64,000 bases of DNA from Rummeliibacillus sp963792445 (GCA_963792445.1 CAWBWO010000002.1:124001-188000), one strand, 5' to 3'; positions 26,750-36,442 are shown, counted from the first letter of the stretch. Made by a program: numbers and translations. Notes: generated by a model from the sequence alone, not told the origin.

Positions 26750-27511
26750 ATGAGAATACAAGGACTCTCACAAAAAAATGGCGCGATTTCTGAGCAAGCA
26801 CGTCTTAAATTCGCCGAATTACAAGATCGGTTAGCTTTACATTTTGATAATGTGAACTTGCTTTATAATGCATTTACACACTCATCATTTGTGAATGAAC
26901 ATCGTCGAAAATCATTTGAAGATAATGAACGTCTTGAGTTTTTAGGTGACGCTGTACTTGAGCTAACTGTTTCTAAGTTTTTATTCCTAAAATTCCCTAA
27001 GATGAGTGAAGGTGAACTTACTAAATTGCGTGCTGCAATGGTTTGTGAGCCATCTCTAGTGATCTTTGCCAATGAATTAAACTTTGGTGAATATGTATTA
27101 CTAGGTAAAGGGGAAGAAATTACAGGTGGTCGAGAACGTCCAGCATTACTTGCGGATTGTTTTGAAGCATTTATAGGTGCTTTATATTTAGACCAAGGTT
27201 TAGAAACAGTTGTGGGCTTTTTGGAAAAAGTAGTTTTCCCGAAAGTTGAGCTCGGTGCTTTTTCACACGTAATGGACTTTAAGAGTCAATTACAAGAAAT
27301 GGTACAACAAAATAATTCGGGCACATTGCAATACGCAATTATTAAAGAAAATGGTCCAGCACATAACCGTACATTTGTCTCACAAGTTTTGTTAAATGAC
27401 AAAGAACTTGGTGTAGGTGATGGTAAATCAAAAAAAGAAGCAGAGCAAAAAGCAGCTCAATGCGCGATGCGCGCTTTAAAAATGCAGTTAGCTAACGATC
27501 AGGAGGGTTAA
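26750..27511 (+). CDS. rnc: Ribonuclease III
   Basis: 253 residues from ATG 26750. TTG 26741 and ATG 26744 are too close to the AAGAAGG SD at 26734-26740. The catalytic domain has the signature ERLEFLGDAVLELTVS at about residue 60. The C-terminal dsRNA-binding domain covers about 180-250. It processes rRNA precursors and structured RNAs. It comes just before smc, as in B. subtilis. Confidence 0.95.
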   Translation: MRIQGLSQKNGAISEQARLKFAELQDRLALHFDNVNLLYNAFTHSSFVNEHRRKSFEDNERLEFLGDAVLELTVSKFLFLKFPKMSEGELTKLRAAMVCEPSLVIFANELNFGEYVLLGKGEEITGGRERPALLADCFEAFIGALYLDQGLETVVGFLEKVVFPKVELGAFSHVMDFKSQLQEMVQQNNSGTLQYAIIKENGPAHNRTFVSQVLLNDKELGVGDGKSKKEAEQKAAQCAMRALKMQLANDQEG

Positions 27512-27513
27512 TT

Positions 27514-30500
27514 TTGTTCCTTAAACGGCTTGAAGTGATTGGTTTTAAATCTTTTGCCGATCGAATTGGTATAGACTTTGTACCAGGCGTTACAGCTGTT
27601 GTTGGCCCGAACGGTAGTGGTAAAAGTAATGTTACAGATGCGATTCGGTGGGTACTCGGAGAACAATCAGCTAAATCACTTCGTGGTTCAAAAATGGAAG
27701 ATATCATTTTTGCCGGAAGTGATTCTCGCAAACCGCTTAACTTTGCAGAAGTATCGTTAATTTTAGACAATGAAGACGAACGCTTGCCGATTCCATACAA
27801 CGAGGTAAGCGTTACTCGTCGTGTCTATCGTTCTGGTGATAGCGAGTATTTGCTAAATAAACAACACTGTCGATTAAAAGATATTACAGATTTGTTTTTA
27901 GATTCAGGATTAGGAAAAGAAGCATTCTCGATTATTTCACAAGGTCGAGTTGACGAAATATTAAATAGCCGTCCAGAAGACCGGCGCACGATTTTTGAAG
28001 AAGCTGCAGGCGTTCTAAAATATAAATTACGTCGTAAAAAAGCAGAGCATAAATTATTTGAAACTGATGATAATTTGCACCGTGTGCTTGATATATTACA
28101 TGAGTTAGATAAACGTATCGAACCATTACAATTTCAAGCATCTGCTGCAGAAGATTATTTGAAAATGACAAATGAATTAAAAGACATTGATATTGCTGTA
28201 TTAGTTCATGATATAGAGAATCTAAAATCATCAATTGAGATAATTGTAAAAGAAAAACAAGAACTGTTTGCAAAAGAACAAAATCATGCAACTGAAATAG
28301 CAAAAAGAGAATCTAATATTACAAGTCTTCGAAAACAATTAAATGAATTAGATACATTATTAGATGAGTCTCAACATCAATTAGTAGATGTAAGTGCAGA
28401 AGCAGAACGATTTGAAGGCCGCAAAGTTTTAATGGCTGAAAAAAGAATGAATGCTTCAGCTCAGCTTACAAAACTTCAACAGGCACTTGAAAAAGCAAAA
28501 ATTTCCCGTAGTAACTGGAAAAATGTTAAAGCTGATAAAGAAGAACAGTTATCAGTTCGTCAGCAAGAGTTACTAACTCTAAAAAAGTCAGTTAAACAAT
28601 TAGAAGATAATTTAAATCGCTCCACTTCAGAGATTGAAGCAGAAATCGATAAATGGAAAGATACGTATATCGATCGATTAAATGAAGAAGCAACAGTTAA
28701 AAACGAAGTAAAAAACATTACAAAGCAATTAGCTGAACAAAGCGAAAACTCCGTGAAGATTTCAAGTAGGTCAACGGAAATGGTTGAAGAGCTAGAAGAA
28801 TTACAGCATGAGCAACAACTCGTCGCTGAAAAACTTAAAAAAGTAGAACAACAAGTTGTAAACAAGCTAGATGAATATAAAAATTGCCAACAAGAAGTTC
28901 AACATGCGAGATCGCAATACGATGATCAACAAGCAATGCTTTTTAAAGGCTATCAACATTTACAACAAATGAAGTCTAGACAAGAAACACTTGCAGAATT
29001 AGAAGCAGATTTTTCAGGATTTTATCAAGGGGTAAAAGCGGTTCTTGTTGCCAGAGAAAAGAAACAATTACATGGTATTCATGGTGCGGTAGCAGAACTA
29101 ATCCATGTTGATGGCGAATATGCTAAGGCAGTAGAAACAGCTCTTGGTGCAGCAATGCAACATGTTGTAACTGAAACAGATGTAGATGCAAGAAATGCAA
29201 TTGCGTGGTTAAAACAACAACGTGCAGGACGCGCAACATTTTTGCCGAAAAATGTTATGAAATCACGTAAACTTCCAGTCAGTGTATTACAAAGCATTTC
29301 AAACCATCCCTCATTTATCAATACAGCTGATGAACTAGCTACATTTGATCCTACTTTCCAAACAATTGCAGAGAACTTGCTAGGTCATGTACTTGTATCA
29401 AAAGATTTACAAGGTGCTTCTCAAATTGCAAAAGCTATTGGCTATCGATATCGAGTAGTTACTTTAGATGGTGATGTAGTTAATACAGGTGGTTCATTAA
29501 CAGGTGGATCTGTTAAACAGCAGGCATCTCTATTTAGTCGCAAAGCTGAACTTGAAGAATTAACTACGCAGCTTGTTGAAATGCAATCATCAATTGCAAA
29601 AGCTGAAAAAGTAGTTTCTGAATGGAAGGAACAAGTTGCTAAAAAGTCCACACTTTTAGAACAATTACGTGTTCAAGGTGAAGAAATTCGCTCAGAAGAA
29701 GTGGAATTAAGTGCACGTTATCGTGAATTAGAGGCAACAACAAAACGGTTATCTTTACGTGTTTCTCTATTTAGTGATGAACAACAAGATGCAACTGGCC
29801 GTAAAGCCATTTTAGAAACTCAGTTAGCTGACTTTACTAATCGCAAAGAAGAGTTAGCAAAAGAATTAGAAGAAATTAATCATACTGTTGAAGAGCTAAA
29901 TATTTTAAAACAGCAAAGTGAATCAGAACGTGATGTTTTACAAGAGCAGTATGCGTTAAAACGTTCCGAATTAGCAGTTTTAAATGAACAAGTTTCTCAA
30001 CTTCGATTAGCTGTTTCTGATGCCAACTCTCAATTCAATCAAGCGAGTGAAGAAGTCGAAAATCTAGTGAAAGAAATCGATTGGTTGACGAATGATGGAG
30101 ACTTAAATGGTCCATCCGAAGAAGAGATTGCTAGTAAAATAATAGATTTACAAAAGCGTAGAGAAGAACTTATCCAAACGGTAAATCAAACAAAGCAACA
30201 GAGAGCAAATGCTCAACAAAAAGTGGATGAAATAGATGTAGAACTCAAAGAATTGCAGCGTGTTCATCAAGGACTACTTGATGGTTTGCGTAATTTTGAA
30301 GTGAAAATAAATCGACTGGACGTTGAACATGAAAATTTGAAAAAACAACTTGAAAAAGACTATGAATTAACATTCGAAGAGGCATTACTTGAACCCTCAC
30401 TTGATATGGATGTTGACATAGCTAGACGTAAAGTAAAACTGTTAAAACAATCAATCGCAGAACTAGGGACAGTTAATATTAGTGCTATTGAAGAATATGC

Positions 30501-31077
30501 TACAGTTTCAGAACGACATCAATTCTTATCTAGTCAACGTAGTGATTTAATGGAAGCTCAAGAAACGTTGCATGAAGCGATTCGTGAAATGGACGAAGAA
30601 ATGACCAATCGCTTTAGTGAAACCTTTTACGATGTCCGAAAGCACTTCCAACAAGTTTTCAGGGAATTATTTGGAGGCGGGGTTGCAGATTTAGAATTAC
30701 TTGACCCAGATAATTTACTTGAAACGGGGATTGAAATTGTAGCGCAACCACCAGGTAAAAAACTTCAAAGATTAAGTCTTTTATCAGGTGGGGAAAGAGC
30801 ATTAACAGCTATCGCGTTGTTATTTGCAATTTTAAAGACAAGACCCGTTCCATTCTGTATTTTGGATGAGGTGGAGGCAGCTCTTGACGAATCCAATGTT
30901 GCTCGTTATAGTCAATATTTGAAAAAGTTTAGTGCAGAAACACAATTCATTGTCATCACTCACCGAAAAGGAACAATGGAAGGCGCCGATGTATTATATG
31001 GTATAACGATGCAAGAATCAGGTGTCTCAAAACTAGTATCCGTTAAATTAGAACAGGAAATGCCTGTTCCATCGTAG
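27514..31077 (+). CDS. smc: Chromosome segregation ATPase SMC
   Basis: 1187 residues, the full family length. It starts with TTG 27514 (GGAGGG SD). Walker A GPNGSGKSNVTDAI is near residue 32. Long coiled coils lie at about 165-500 and 670-1000, flanking the hinge at about 505-665. The C-terminal head has LSGGERALTAIALLFA and Walker B CILDEVEAALD. With ScpA and ScpB it condenses and aligns replicated origins. Three bases separate it from rnc. Confidence 0.97.
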   Translation: MFLKRLEVIGFKSFADRIGIDFVPGVTAVVGPNGSGKSNVTDAIRWVLGEQSAKSLRGSKMEDIIFAGSDSRKPLNFAEVSLILDNEDERLPIPYNEVSVTRRVYRSGDSEYLLNKQHCRLKDITDLFLDSGLGKEAFSIISQGRVDEILNSRPEDRRTIFEEAAGVLKYKLRRKKAEHKLFETDDNLHRVLDILHELDKRIEPLQFQASAAEDYLKMTNELKDIDIAVLVHDIENLKSSIEIIVKEKQELFAKEQNHATEIAKRESNITSLRKQLNELDTLLDESQHQLVDVSAEAERFEGRKVLMAEKRMNASAQLTKLQQALEKAKISRSNWKNVKADKEEQLSVRQQELLTLKKSVKQLEDNLNRSTSEIEAEIDKWKDTYIDRLNEEATVKNEVKNITKQLAEQSENSVKISSRSTEMVEELEELQHEQQLVAEKLKKVEQQVVNKLDEYKNCQQEVQHARSQYDDQQAMLFKGYQHLQQMKSRQETLAELEADFSGFYQGVKAVLVAREKKQLHGIHGAVAELIHVDGEYAKAVETALGAAMQHVVTETDVDARNAIAWLKQQRAGRATFLPKNVMKSRKLPVSVLQSISNHPSFINTADELATFDPTFQTIAENLLGHVLVSKDLQGASQIAKAIGYRYRVVTLDGDVVNTGGSLTGGSVKQQASLFSRKAELEELTTQLVEMQSSIAKAEKVVSEWKEQVAKKSTLLEQLRVQGEEIRSEEVELSARYRELEATTKRLSLRVSLFSDEQQDATGRKAILETQLADFTNRKEELAKELEEINHTVEELNILKQQSESERDVLQEQYALKRSELAVLNEQVSQLRLAVSDANSQFNQASEEVENLVKEIDWLTNDGDLNGPSEEEIASKIIDLQKRREELIQTVNQTKQQRANAQQKVDEIDVELKELQRVHQGLLDGLRNFEVKINRLDVEHENLKKQLEKDYELTFEEALLEPSLDMDVDIARRKVKLLKQSIAELGTVNISAIEEYATVSERHQFLSSQRSDLMEAQETLHEAIREMDEEMTNRFSETFYDVRKHFQQVFRELFGGGVADLELLDPDNLLETGIEIVAQPPGKKLQRLSLLSGGERALTAIALLFAILKTRPVPFCILDEVEAALDESNVARYSQYLKKFSAETQFIVITHRKGTMEGADVLYGITMQESGVSKLVSVKLEQEMPVPS

Positions 31078-31096
31078 GACAAAGGAGCGAAACAAC

Positions 31097-32323
31097 GTGA
31101 GCTTTTTAAAGCGTATGAAAGAAAAGTTAATGGGTGGTCCCAAGCCTGAGGAAAATGAAAACGTAGAAAATCAACAAGAAGCAGGAGAATCCGTTGTCGA
31201 TCCGACAAGCGAAGTAGTCGAACAGATTGCTGAGGAGAAAGTTACAGAATCCATTTCTGAATCATTAGAATCAGTGCCTGAAGAAGTTGAAGAAAATCTT
31301 CCTGAAGAAGTTGAAACAGAAGATGAAGTTGTTGAAAAAGAAAAAACAAAACGTGGATTTTCAGCATTTTCAATTACAGAAAAATTTAAATCTGGTTTAG
31401 CAAAAACGCGTAATTCGTTTACATCAAAAGTGAATGATCTAGTAGCTCGTTATCGCCATGTTGACGAAGAATTCTTTGAAGAACTAGAAGATTTACTATT
31501 GCAAGCTGACGTAGGTATGGAAACAGTAATGGAACTAACCGAAAAGTTACGCTTTGAAGTACAACGAAAAAATATTAAAGATACAGCAGGGATTCAAACA
31601 TTAATCTCTGAAAAGCTAGTAGAAATATATGAACAAGGCGAAGAAGATATCACTGAATTAAATATTCAAGAAGGAGATTTAACCGTTATATTGTTTGTAG
31701 GTGTTAATGGTGTTGGTAAAACAACTACAATTGGTAAATTAGCACATCGTTTTAAACAACAAGGGAAAAATGTACTTCTTGCTGCTGGTGATACATTCCG
31801 TGCTGGTGCAATCGATCAGTTACAAGTATGGGGAGATCGTGTGGGTGTAGAAGTAATTAAACAATCCGAGGGCTCCGATCCGGCTGCAGTTATGTACGAT
31901 GCTATTCGTGCAGCTAAAAACCGTAAAGCTGATGTATTAATTTGTGATACTGCAGGTCGTTTGCAAAATAAAGTAAATTTAATGAACGAACTTGAAAAGA
32001 TTCACCGTGTCATTTCCCGGGAAATTCCGTCGGCTCCACACGAAGTTTTATTAGCACTTGATGCCACAACAGGTCAAAATGCGCTACAACAAGCTCAAAT
32101 CTTTAAAGAAGCGACAAATGTAACAGGTATTGTTTTGACAAAATTAGACGGTACTGCAAAAGGTGGTATTGTACTTGCAATTCGCAATAAATTGCATATT
32201 CCTGTAAAATTCGTAGGCTTAGGGGAACAAATGGATGATTTGCAACCATTTGATTCAGAACGTTATGTATATGGCTTATTTGCTGAAGCATTAGATGAAC
32301 AATTAGCAAATACAGAAGAATAA
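31097..32323 (+). CDS. ftsY: Signal recognition particle receptor FtsY
   Basis: 408 residues from GTG 31097. A Glu-rich acidic region (about 15-85) is followed by the NG domain with GVNGVGKTTTIGKLA, AAGDTFRAGA, DTAGRLQNK and TKLDGTAKGG. It docks the Ffh-ribosome complex at the membrane translocon. It shares the smc-ftsY-ffh neighbourhood. Confidence 0.96.
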   Translation: MSFLKRMKEKLMGGPKPEENENVENQQEAGESVVDPTSEVVEQIAEEKVTESISESLESVPEEVEENLPEEVETEDEVVEKEKTKRGFSAFSITEKFKSGLAKTRNSFTSKVNDLVARYRHVDEEFFEELEDLLLQADVGMETVMELTEKLRFEVQRKNIKDTAGIQTLISEKLVEIYEQGEEDITELNIQEGDLTVILFVGVNGVGKTTTIGKLAHRFKQQGKNVLLAAGDTFRAGAIDQLQVWGDRVGVEVIKQSEGSDPAAVMYDAIRAAKNRKADVLICDTAGRLQNKVNLMNELEKIHRVISREIPSAPHEVLLALDATTGQNALQQAQIFKEATNVTGIVLTKLDGTAKGGIVLAIRNKLHIPVKFVGLGEQMDDLQPFDSERYVYGLFAEALDEQLANTEE

Positions 32324-32340
32324 TGAAAAAAGTTAAATTG

Positions 32341-32374
32341 CGATTCGTAAAGTATTTTACGAATCGTTTTTTTT
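32341..32374 (+). terminator. Intrinsic terminator after ftsY
   Basis: CGATTCGTAAA at 32341-32351 pairs with TTTACGAATCG at 32356-32366, followed by eight T. Confidence 0.9.
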
Positions 32375-32407
32375 GATGGTGTAAATAAAATAGACAAGTA
32401 TTTTTAC

Positions 32408-32436
32408 TTGACAGAAATCGCATTTATATTTATGAT
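32408..32436 (+). promoter_or_regulatory. Promoter of ylxM-ffh
   Basis: TTGACA at 32408-32413 and TATGAT at 32431-32436, spacing 17. The -35 box is a perfect match. It lies directly after the ftsY terminator and 37 bases before ylxM. Confidence 0.7.
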
Positions 32437-32472
32437 ACAGAAGAATATGTAAAAAAGAGGAGAGATTTCGCA

Positions 32473-32808
32473 ATGCTACTTGAAAAAACAACACGCATGA
32501 ACTTTCTCTTTGACTTTTATCAAGCATTATTAACAGATAAACAACGTAGTTATATGCAACTTTATTATCTAGATGACCTTTCTCTTGGAGAGATTGCCGA
32601 ATCATATGATGTTTCGCGCCAAGCCGTCTATGATAATATTCGTAGAACTGAAACAATGCTTGAAGAATACGAGGAAAAGCTTGAACTTTTTGGAAAATTC
32701 CAAAACAGACAACAAATTCTTGCAAAGCTTATAAAAAGTTTAGCAGATGTAGAGTCAGACAAAGAAGATCAGCTGTCACTTATCGAACAGTTAAAGCAAT
32801 GTGATTAG
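32473..32808 (+). CDS. ylxM: YlxM/p13-like sigma-like DNA-binding protein (UPF0122)
   Basis: 111 residues with a sigma-70 region 4-like helix-turn-helix: LSLGEIAESYDVSRQAVYDNIRRTE. In streptococci the YlxM family binds Ffh/SRP components. The role here is inferred from the strict linkage with ffh 12 bases downstream. Start ATG 32473 with AGAGGAGAG SD. Confidence 0.9.
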   Translation: MLLEKTTRMNFLFDFYQALLTDKQRSYMQLYYLDDLSLGEIAESYDVSRQAVYDNIRRTETMLEEYEEKLELFGKFQNRQQILAKLIKSLADVESDKEDQLSLIEQLKQCD

Positions 32809-32820
32809 GAGGCGACATGC

Positions 32821-34176
32821 ATGGCATTTGAAGGATTAGCGGAGCGACTCCAAGGAACGATTAACAAGATTAAAGGTAAAGGGAAAGTAAGTGAACAAGA
32901 CGTAAAAGAAATGATGCGTGAAGTTCGATTTGCTTTAATCGAAGCCGATGTTAACTTGAAAGTCGTAAAAAGCTTTATCAAAAAAGTAAGCGAACGTGCA
33001 GTAGGTCAGGAAGTTATGAAGAGCTTAACACCTGGTCAACAAGTTATAAAAATTGTGCAAGAAGAGTTAACAAATTTAATGGGTGGAGAACAAAGCCCAA
33101 TTAAATTTGCTACAAAACCACCAACTGTTATTATGATGGTCGGTTTACAAGGTGCTGGTAAAACAACGACTACTGGTAAATTAGCCAATCTCTTACGTAA
33201 AAAGTACAATCGTAAACCGTTATTAGTAGCGGCTGACATTTATCGTCCTGCAGCAGTACAACAATTACAAACACTAGGTAAACAACTATCATTACCAGTA
33301 TTTGCACTAGGTACTGATATTTCACCAGTTGAAATTGCGCGCCAAGCTATAGAACAAGCAAAAGAGGAACATCATGATGTTGTTTTGATCGATACTGCGG
33401 GTCGTCTACATATTGACGAAAAACTGATGCAAGAATTAAAAGATATTCGTGCATTAAAAGAACCAGACGAAGTATTCTTAGTCGTTGATGCAATGACAGG
33501 ACAAGACGCTGTGAATGTTGCTGAAAGCTTTGATGAAGCAGTCGGTATTACAGGTGTTGTATTAACAAAACTTGATGGGGATACCCGTGGTGGCGCAGCG
33601 CTATCTATCCGCTCTGTCACACAAAAACCGATTAAATTTGTTGGTATGGGTGAAAAAATGGATGCACTAGAACCATTCCACCCAGAACGCATGGCTTCTC
33701 GAATTTTAGGCATGGGCGATGTTATGTCATTAATCGAAAAAGCACAAGCAACAGTTGATGCAGAAAAAGCAAAAGAATTAGAAGAAAAATTCAAAACACA
33801 AAGCTTCACATTGGACGATTTTCTTGAGCAAATGGGCCAAGTGAGAAAACTAGGACCATTAGATGAAATTTTAAAAATGTTACCAGGTGCTAATAAGATT
33901 AAGGGATTAGAAAACGCTAAAATTGACGATAAACACATCGGCCATATTGAAGCGATTATTTTATCGATGACTCCAGCTGAAAAAACAAATCCTGAAATTA
34001 TTAATGCAAGCCGTAAAAAACGTATTGCTAAAGGATCCGGTTCATCTGTTCAAGAAGTAAACCGTCTGATCAAACAGTTTGAAGATATGAAAAAAATGAT
34101 GAAACAAATGACAGGTATGGCACAAAAAGGAAAGAAAAAGATGAAACTTCCTGGCTTGGATTCCTTGTTTAAATAA
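32821..34176 (+). CDS. ffh: Signal recognition particle protein Ffh
   Basis: 451 residues. The NG GTPase has GLQGAGKTTTTGKLA, DTAGRLHID and TKLDGDTRGGAA. The Met-rich M domain (about 300-450, ending with MKKMMKQMTGMAQ) binds SRP RNA and signal sequences. It targets nascent membrane proteins to FtsY. GGAGG SD. Confidence 0.97.
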   Translation: MAFEGLAERLQGTINKIKGKGKVSEQDVKEMMREVRFALIEADVNLKVVKSFIKKVSERAVGQEVMKSLTPGQQVIKIVQEELTNLMGGEQSPIKFATKPPTVIMMVGLQGAGKTTTTGKLANLLRKKYNRKPLLVAADIYRPAAVQQLQTLGKQLSLPVFALGTDISPVEIARQAIEQAKEEHHDVVLIDTAGRLHIDEKLMQELKDIRALKEPDEVFLVVDAMTGQDAVNVAESFDEAVGITGVVLTKLDGDTRGGAALSIRSVTQKPIKFVGMGEKMDALEPFHPERMASRILGMGDVMSLIEKAQATVDAEKAKELEEKFKTQSFTLDDFLEQMGQVRKLGPLDEILKMLPGANKIKGLENAKIDDKHIGHIEAIILSMTPAEKTNPEIINASRKKRIAKGSGSSVQEVNRLIKQFEDMKKMMKQMTGMAQKGKKKMKLPGLDSLFK

Positions 34177-34215
34177 AAAAAATAGGCTAAAATAAAGTGT
34201 GTTAAGAAAAAACAC

Positions 34216-34244
34216 TTTACAAACAATCCAAAGCTTGCTATTAT
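34216..34244 (+). promoter_or_regulatory. Promoter of rpsP
   Basis: TTTACA at 34216-34221 and TATTAT at 34239-34244, spacing 17. A TATACT at 34242-34247 overlaps as an alternative -10 box. It lies 40 bases upstream of rpsP. Confidence 0.45.
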
Positions 34245-34283
34245 ACTATCTTGTGTGAAACTATTCGGAGGTGCAATTAAACA

Positions 34284-34556
34284 ATGGCAGTAAAAATTCG
34301 TTTAAAACGTATGGGAGCTAAAAAATCTCCTTTCTATCGTATCGTAGTAGCAGACTCACGTTCACCACGTGACGGTCGCTCAATCGAAACAATCGGTACT
34401 TTCAATCCACTAACTTCTCCAGCAGAAGTTAAAATTGACGAAGCTAAAGCATTAGCTTGGTTAGGTAATGGTGCGAAACCATCTGATACTGTTCGTAACT
34501 TGTTCTCAGAACAAGGAATCATGGAAAAATTCCATAACTCTAAAATCGGTAAATAA
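34284..34556 (+). CDS. rpsP: Small ribosomal subunit protein bS16
   Basis: 90 residues. It starts MAVKIRLKRMGAKKSPFYRIVVADSR-like, the hallmark of S16, and is full length. GGAGGTG SD. It leads the rpsP-khpA part of the ribosome and RNA-processing block. Confidence 0.98.
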   Translation: MAVKIRLKRMGAKKSPFYRIVVADSRSPRDGRSIETIGTFNPLTSPAEVKIDEAKALAWLGNGAKPSDTVRNLFSEQGIMEKFHNSKIGK

Positions 34557-34570
34557 TCGGAGGTGGCAAT

Positions 34571-34804
34571 ATGCAGCAGCTGATTGAGACAATCGTAAAA
34601 CCTATAGTCGATTATCCAGACGAAGTAAAAATTATTACTGACGAAAACGACAATCGAATTGTTTATAAACTTTCTGTTCATCCTAGTGATATCGGGAAGA
34701 TCATTGGCAAGCAAGGACGTGTTGCAAAAGCATTACGGACTATTGTTTACTCAGCAGCAAGCAGTTCTCACCAAAAGAAAACTTATATCGACATTCTAGA
34801 TTAG
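34571..34804 (+). CDS. khpA: KhpA family KH-domain RNA-binding protein (YlqC-like)
   Basis: 77 residues, a single KH domain with the GxxG loop in IGKIIGKQGRVAKALR. In other Firmicutes KhpA pairs with KhpB/Jag as a small RNA chaperone affecting cell shape and small RNAs. Position directly after rpsP is conserved. Confidence 0.93.
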   Translation: MQQLIETIVKPIVDYPDEVKIITDENDNRIVYKLSVHPSDIGKIIGKQGRVAKALRTIVYSAASSSHQKKTYIDILD

Positions 34805-34807
34805 ACT

Positions 34808-34840
34808 AGGAAGGAGCAAACGTTCCTTCCTTTTTTTATT
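34808..34840 (+). terminator. Intrinsic terminator after khpA
   Basis: AGGAAGGA at 34808-34815 pairs with TCCTTCCT at 34824-34831, with seven T at 34831-34837. Confidence 0.85.
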
Positions 34841-34841
34841 T

Positions 34842-34965
34842 AAAAGCGGAACGCGCTCGTTAAGCCCCGACAAGCGCTGGAGAGCCCGACTCAAAAGCAT
34901 CTTTCCAGCTTTTGACCAAGGGATCGAAGCGACCTCGAGGGGCTAGCGCGTGAAGCTGGATAAAA
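34842..34965. repeat. Structured intergenic repeat, copy 1
   Basis: A GC-richer element begins AAAAGCGGAACGCGCTCG and ends AGCTGGATAAAA. Internal complementarity is clear: CGCGCT with AGCGCG, AGCCCC with GGGGCT, and TCCAGCTT with AAGCTGGA. The GACCTCGAGGGGCTAG block resembles intergenic repeats I remember from many Bacillaceae genomes. No ORF is seen. Copy 2 follows directly and shares both ends. Confidence 0.7.
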
Positions 34966-34967
34966 TT

Positions 34968-35084
34968 AAAAGCGGAACGCGCTCGAATAAGGAAGATAGC
35001 CTAAGAGCGCGACATCGTATCGTTAACTGCTATCAGGTACACATCCAGTGCCTCCGAGGAGCTCGCTCGTGAGCTGGATAAAAA
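34968..35084. repeat. Structured intergenic repeat, copy 2 (variant core)
   Basis: It has the same first 18 bases (AAAAGCGGAACGCGCTCG) and the same end (AGCTGGATAAAA) as copy 1, but a different core including GACATCGTATCGT. It therefore looks like a second subtype of the same family in tandem. Together the copies fill the khpA-rimM gap, where B. subtilis has ylqD. Confidence 0.65.
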
Positions 35085-35128
35085 CCACTTGAAACGCTAA
35101 AAATAAACCCATTAAAGAGGTGAACAAT

Positions 35129-35650
35129 ATGGAATGGTTTAACGTAGGTAAAATTGTCAATACACATGGAATACGTGGTGAAGTACGCGTCATATCTCAA
35201 ACAGATTTTCCTGAAGAACGATATGCCGTTGGTAAACAGCTTAGTCTATTCAAACAAGGCGAAAAAACCCCTATATTACTAACAATTGCTTCTTCACGAC
35301 CACATAAAAACTTTATCCTTTTATCATTTGAAGGATATCCAAACATTAATGATGTGGAATCATTTCGTGATGGCATATTAAAAGTAAATGAGCAACAACT
35401 TGAAGAAGATGAATTGCAAGACAATGAATTCTACTATCATGAAATCGTAGGATGTACAGTTTACGACCAAGATGGAAAAGAAATTGGTATAGTAAAAGAA
35501 ATATTTGAAACAGCAGCAAATGATGTTTGGACTGTAAAAGGTGTAAATGGAAAAGATCACCACATTCCTGTTGTAGATGAATTTATAAAAGAAATTGATG
35601 TTGATGAAAAGAAGATTGTGATTAATGTAATAGAAGGTTTGCTATCATGA
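35129..35650 (+). CDS. rimM: Ribosome maturation factor RimM
   Basis: 173 residues from ATG 35129. The GTG at 35120 is part of the AGAGGTG SD. The N-terminal domain begins WFNVGKIVNTHGIRGEVRV, and a PRC-barrel domain (about 95-170) contains DVWTVKG and IPVVDEFIKEIDVDEKK. It binds S19 in 30S head assembly. The stop overlaps the trmD ATG. Confidence 0.95.
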   Translation: MEWFNVGKIVNTHGIRGEVRVISQTDFPEERYAVGKQLSLFKQGEKTPILLTIASSRPHKNFILLSFEGYPNINDVESFRDGILKVNEQQLEEDELQDNEFYYHEIVGCTVYDQDGKEIGIVKEIFETAANDVWTVKGVNGKDHHIPVVDEFIKEIDVDEKKIVINVIEGLLS

Positions 35651-36378
35651 TGAATATCCATGTATTATCTCTATTTCCTGAAATGTTTACAGGGGTATTT
35701 GGATCTTCCATTTTAAAGAAAGCGCAAGAAAAGGAAGCTGTAAAATTATCTGTTACGGATTTTAGACAATTCTCTAACAATAAGCATTCCCAAGTAGATG
35801 ATTATCCTTATGGAGGGGGAGCAGGGATGGTGTTAAAACCAGAGCCCCTATTTAATGCCGTAGAAGCCCTTGTAGAAGAAGGAAAGAAACCACGCATTAT
35901 TCTAATGTGTCCACAAGGAGAACGCTATACACAGGCAAAAGCTGAAGAATTAGCGGGAGAAGAAGATTTAGTCTTCGTATGTGGTCATTATGAAGGGTAC
36001 GATGAACGAATTCGAGAATACTTAGTAACGGATGAGCTGTCAATTGGAGATTTCGTATTAACAGGTGGCGAATTAGCAGCTATGACCATTATTGATAGTG
36101 TTGTTCGACTTTTGCCAGGAGTTCTTGGTAATGATGATTCACCGGTTCTTGATTCATTCTCTACAGGGTTACTAGAACATCCACACTATACACGGCCTGC
36201 AGATTTCCGTGGCATGAAGGTACCAGATGTATTATTATCAGGAAATCATGCGAAAATTGAACAATGGCGTATGGAACAATCATTAAAGCGTACTTTTGAG
36301 CGAAGACCGGATTTACTTGAGCAACTAGAGTTGTCTTCTGAACAACAAAAATATTTAAATAAACTTAAAAAACTGTAA
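35647..36378 (+). CDS. trmD: tRNA (guanine37-N1)-methyltransferase
   Basis: 243 residues, SPOUT family trefoil-knot enzyme. Motifs are LSLFPEMF, PYGGGAGMV, CGHYEGYDERI and SIGDFVLTGGELAAM. It prevents frameshifting by m1G37 modification. Start ATG 35647 or 35650, overlapping the rimM stop. Confidence 0.97.
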   Translation: MMNIHVLSLFPEMFTGVFGSSILKKAQEKEAVKLSVTDFRQFSNNKHSQVDDYPYGGGAGMVLKPEPLFNAVEALVEEGKKPRIILMCPQGERYTQAKAEELAGEEDLVFVCGHYEGYDERIREYLVTDELSIGDFVLTGGELAAMTIIDSVVRLLPGVLGNDDSPVLDSFSTGLLEHPHYTRPADFRGMKVPDVLLSGNHAKIEQWRMEQSLKRTFERRPDLLEQLELSSEQQKYLNKLKKL

Positions 36379-36389
36379 AGTATAAACAC

Positions 36390-36418
36390 TTGCAACCGAC
36401 CTTTATCTATGATAATAT
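36390..36418 (+). promoter_or_regulatory. Promoter of rplS
   Basis: TTGCAA at 36390-36395 and TAATAT at 36413-36418, spacing 17. GATAAT at 36411-36416 is an overlapping alternative -10 box. Confidence 0.4.
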
Positions 36419-36442
36419 TTGAGGTGCGTTTCTATGAAATGA

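Noticed and set aside
33372..33938. 188-codon open frame antisense to ffh
   Set aside because: It is the mirror of a well-conserved gene, with Ser/Phe-rich low-information translation, no SD and no recognisable domain.
34842..35084. CRISPR or attachment site
   Set aside because: Only two long units with different cores and shared ends; no short direct repeats with spacers and no integrase or cas genes nearby.
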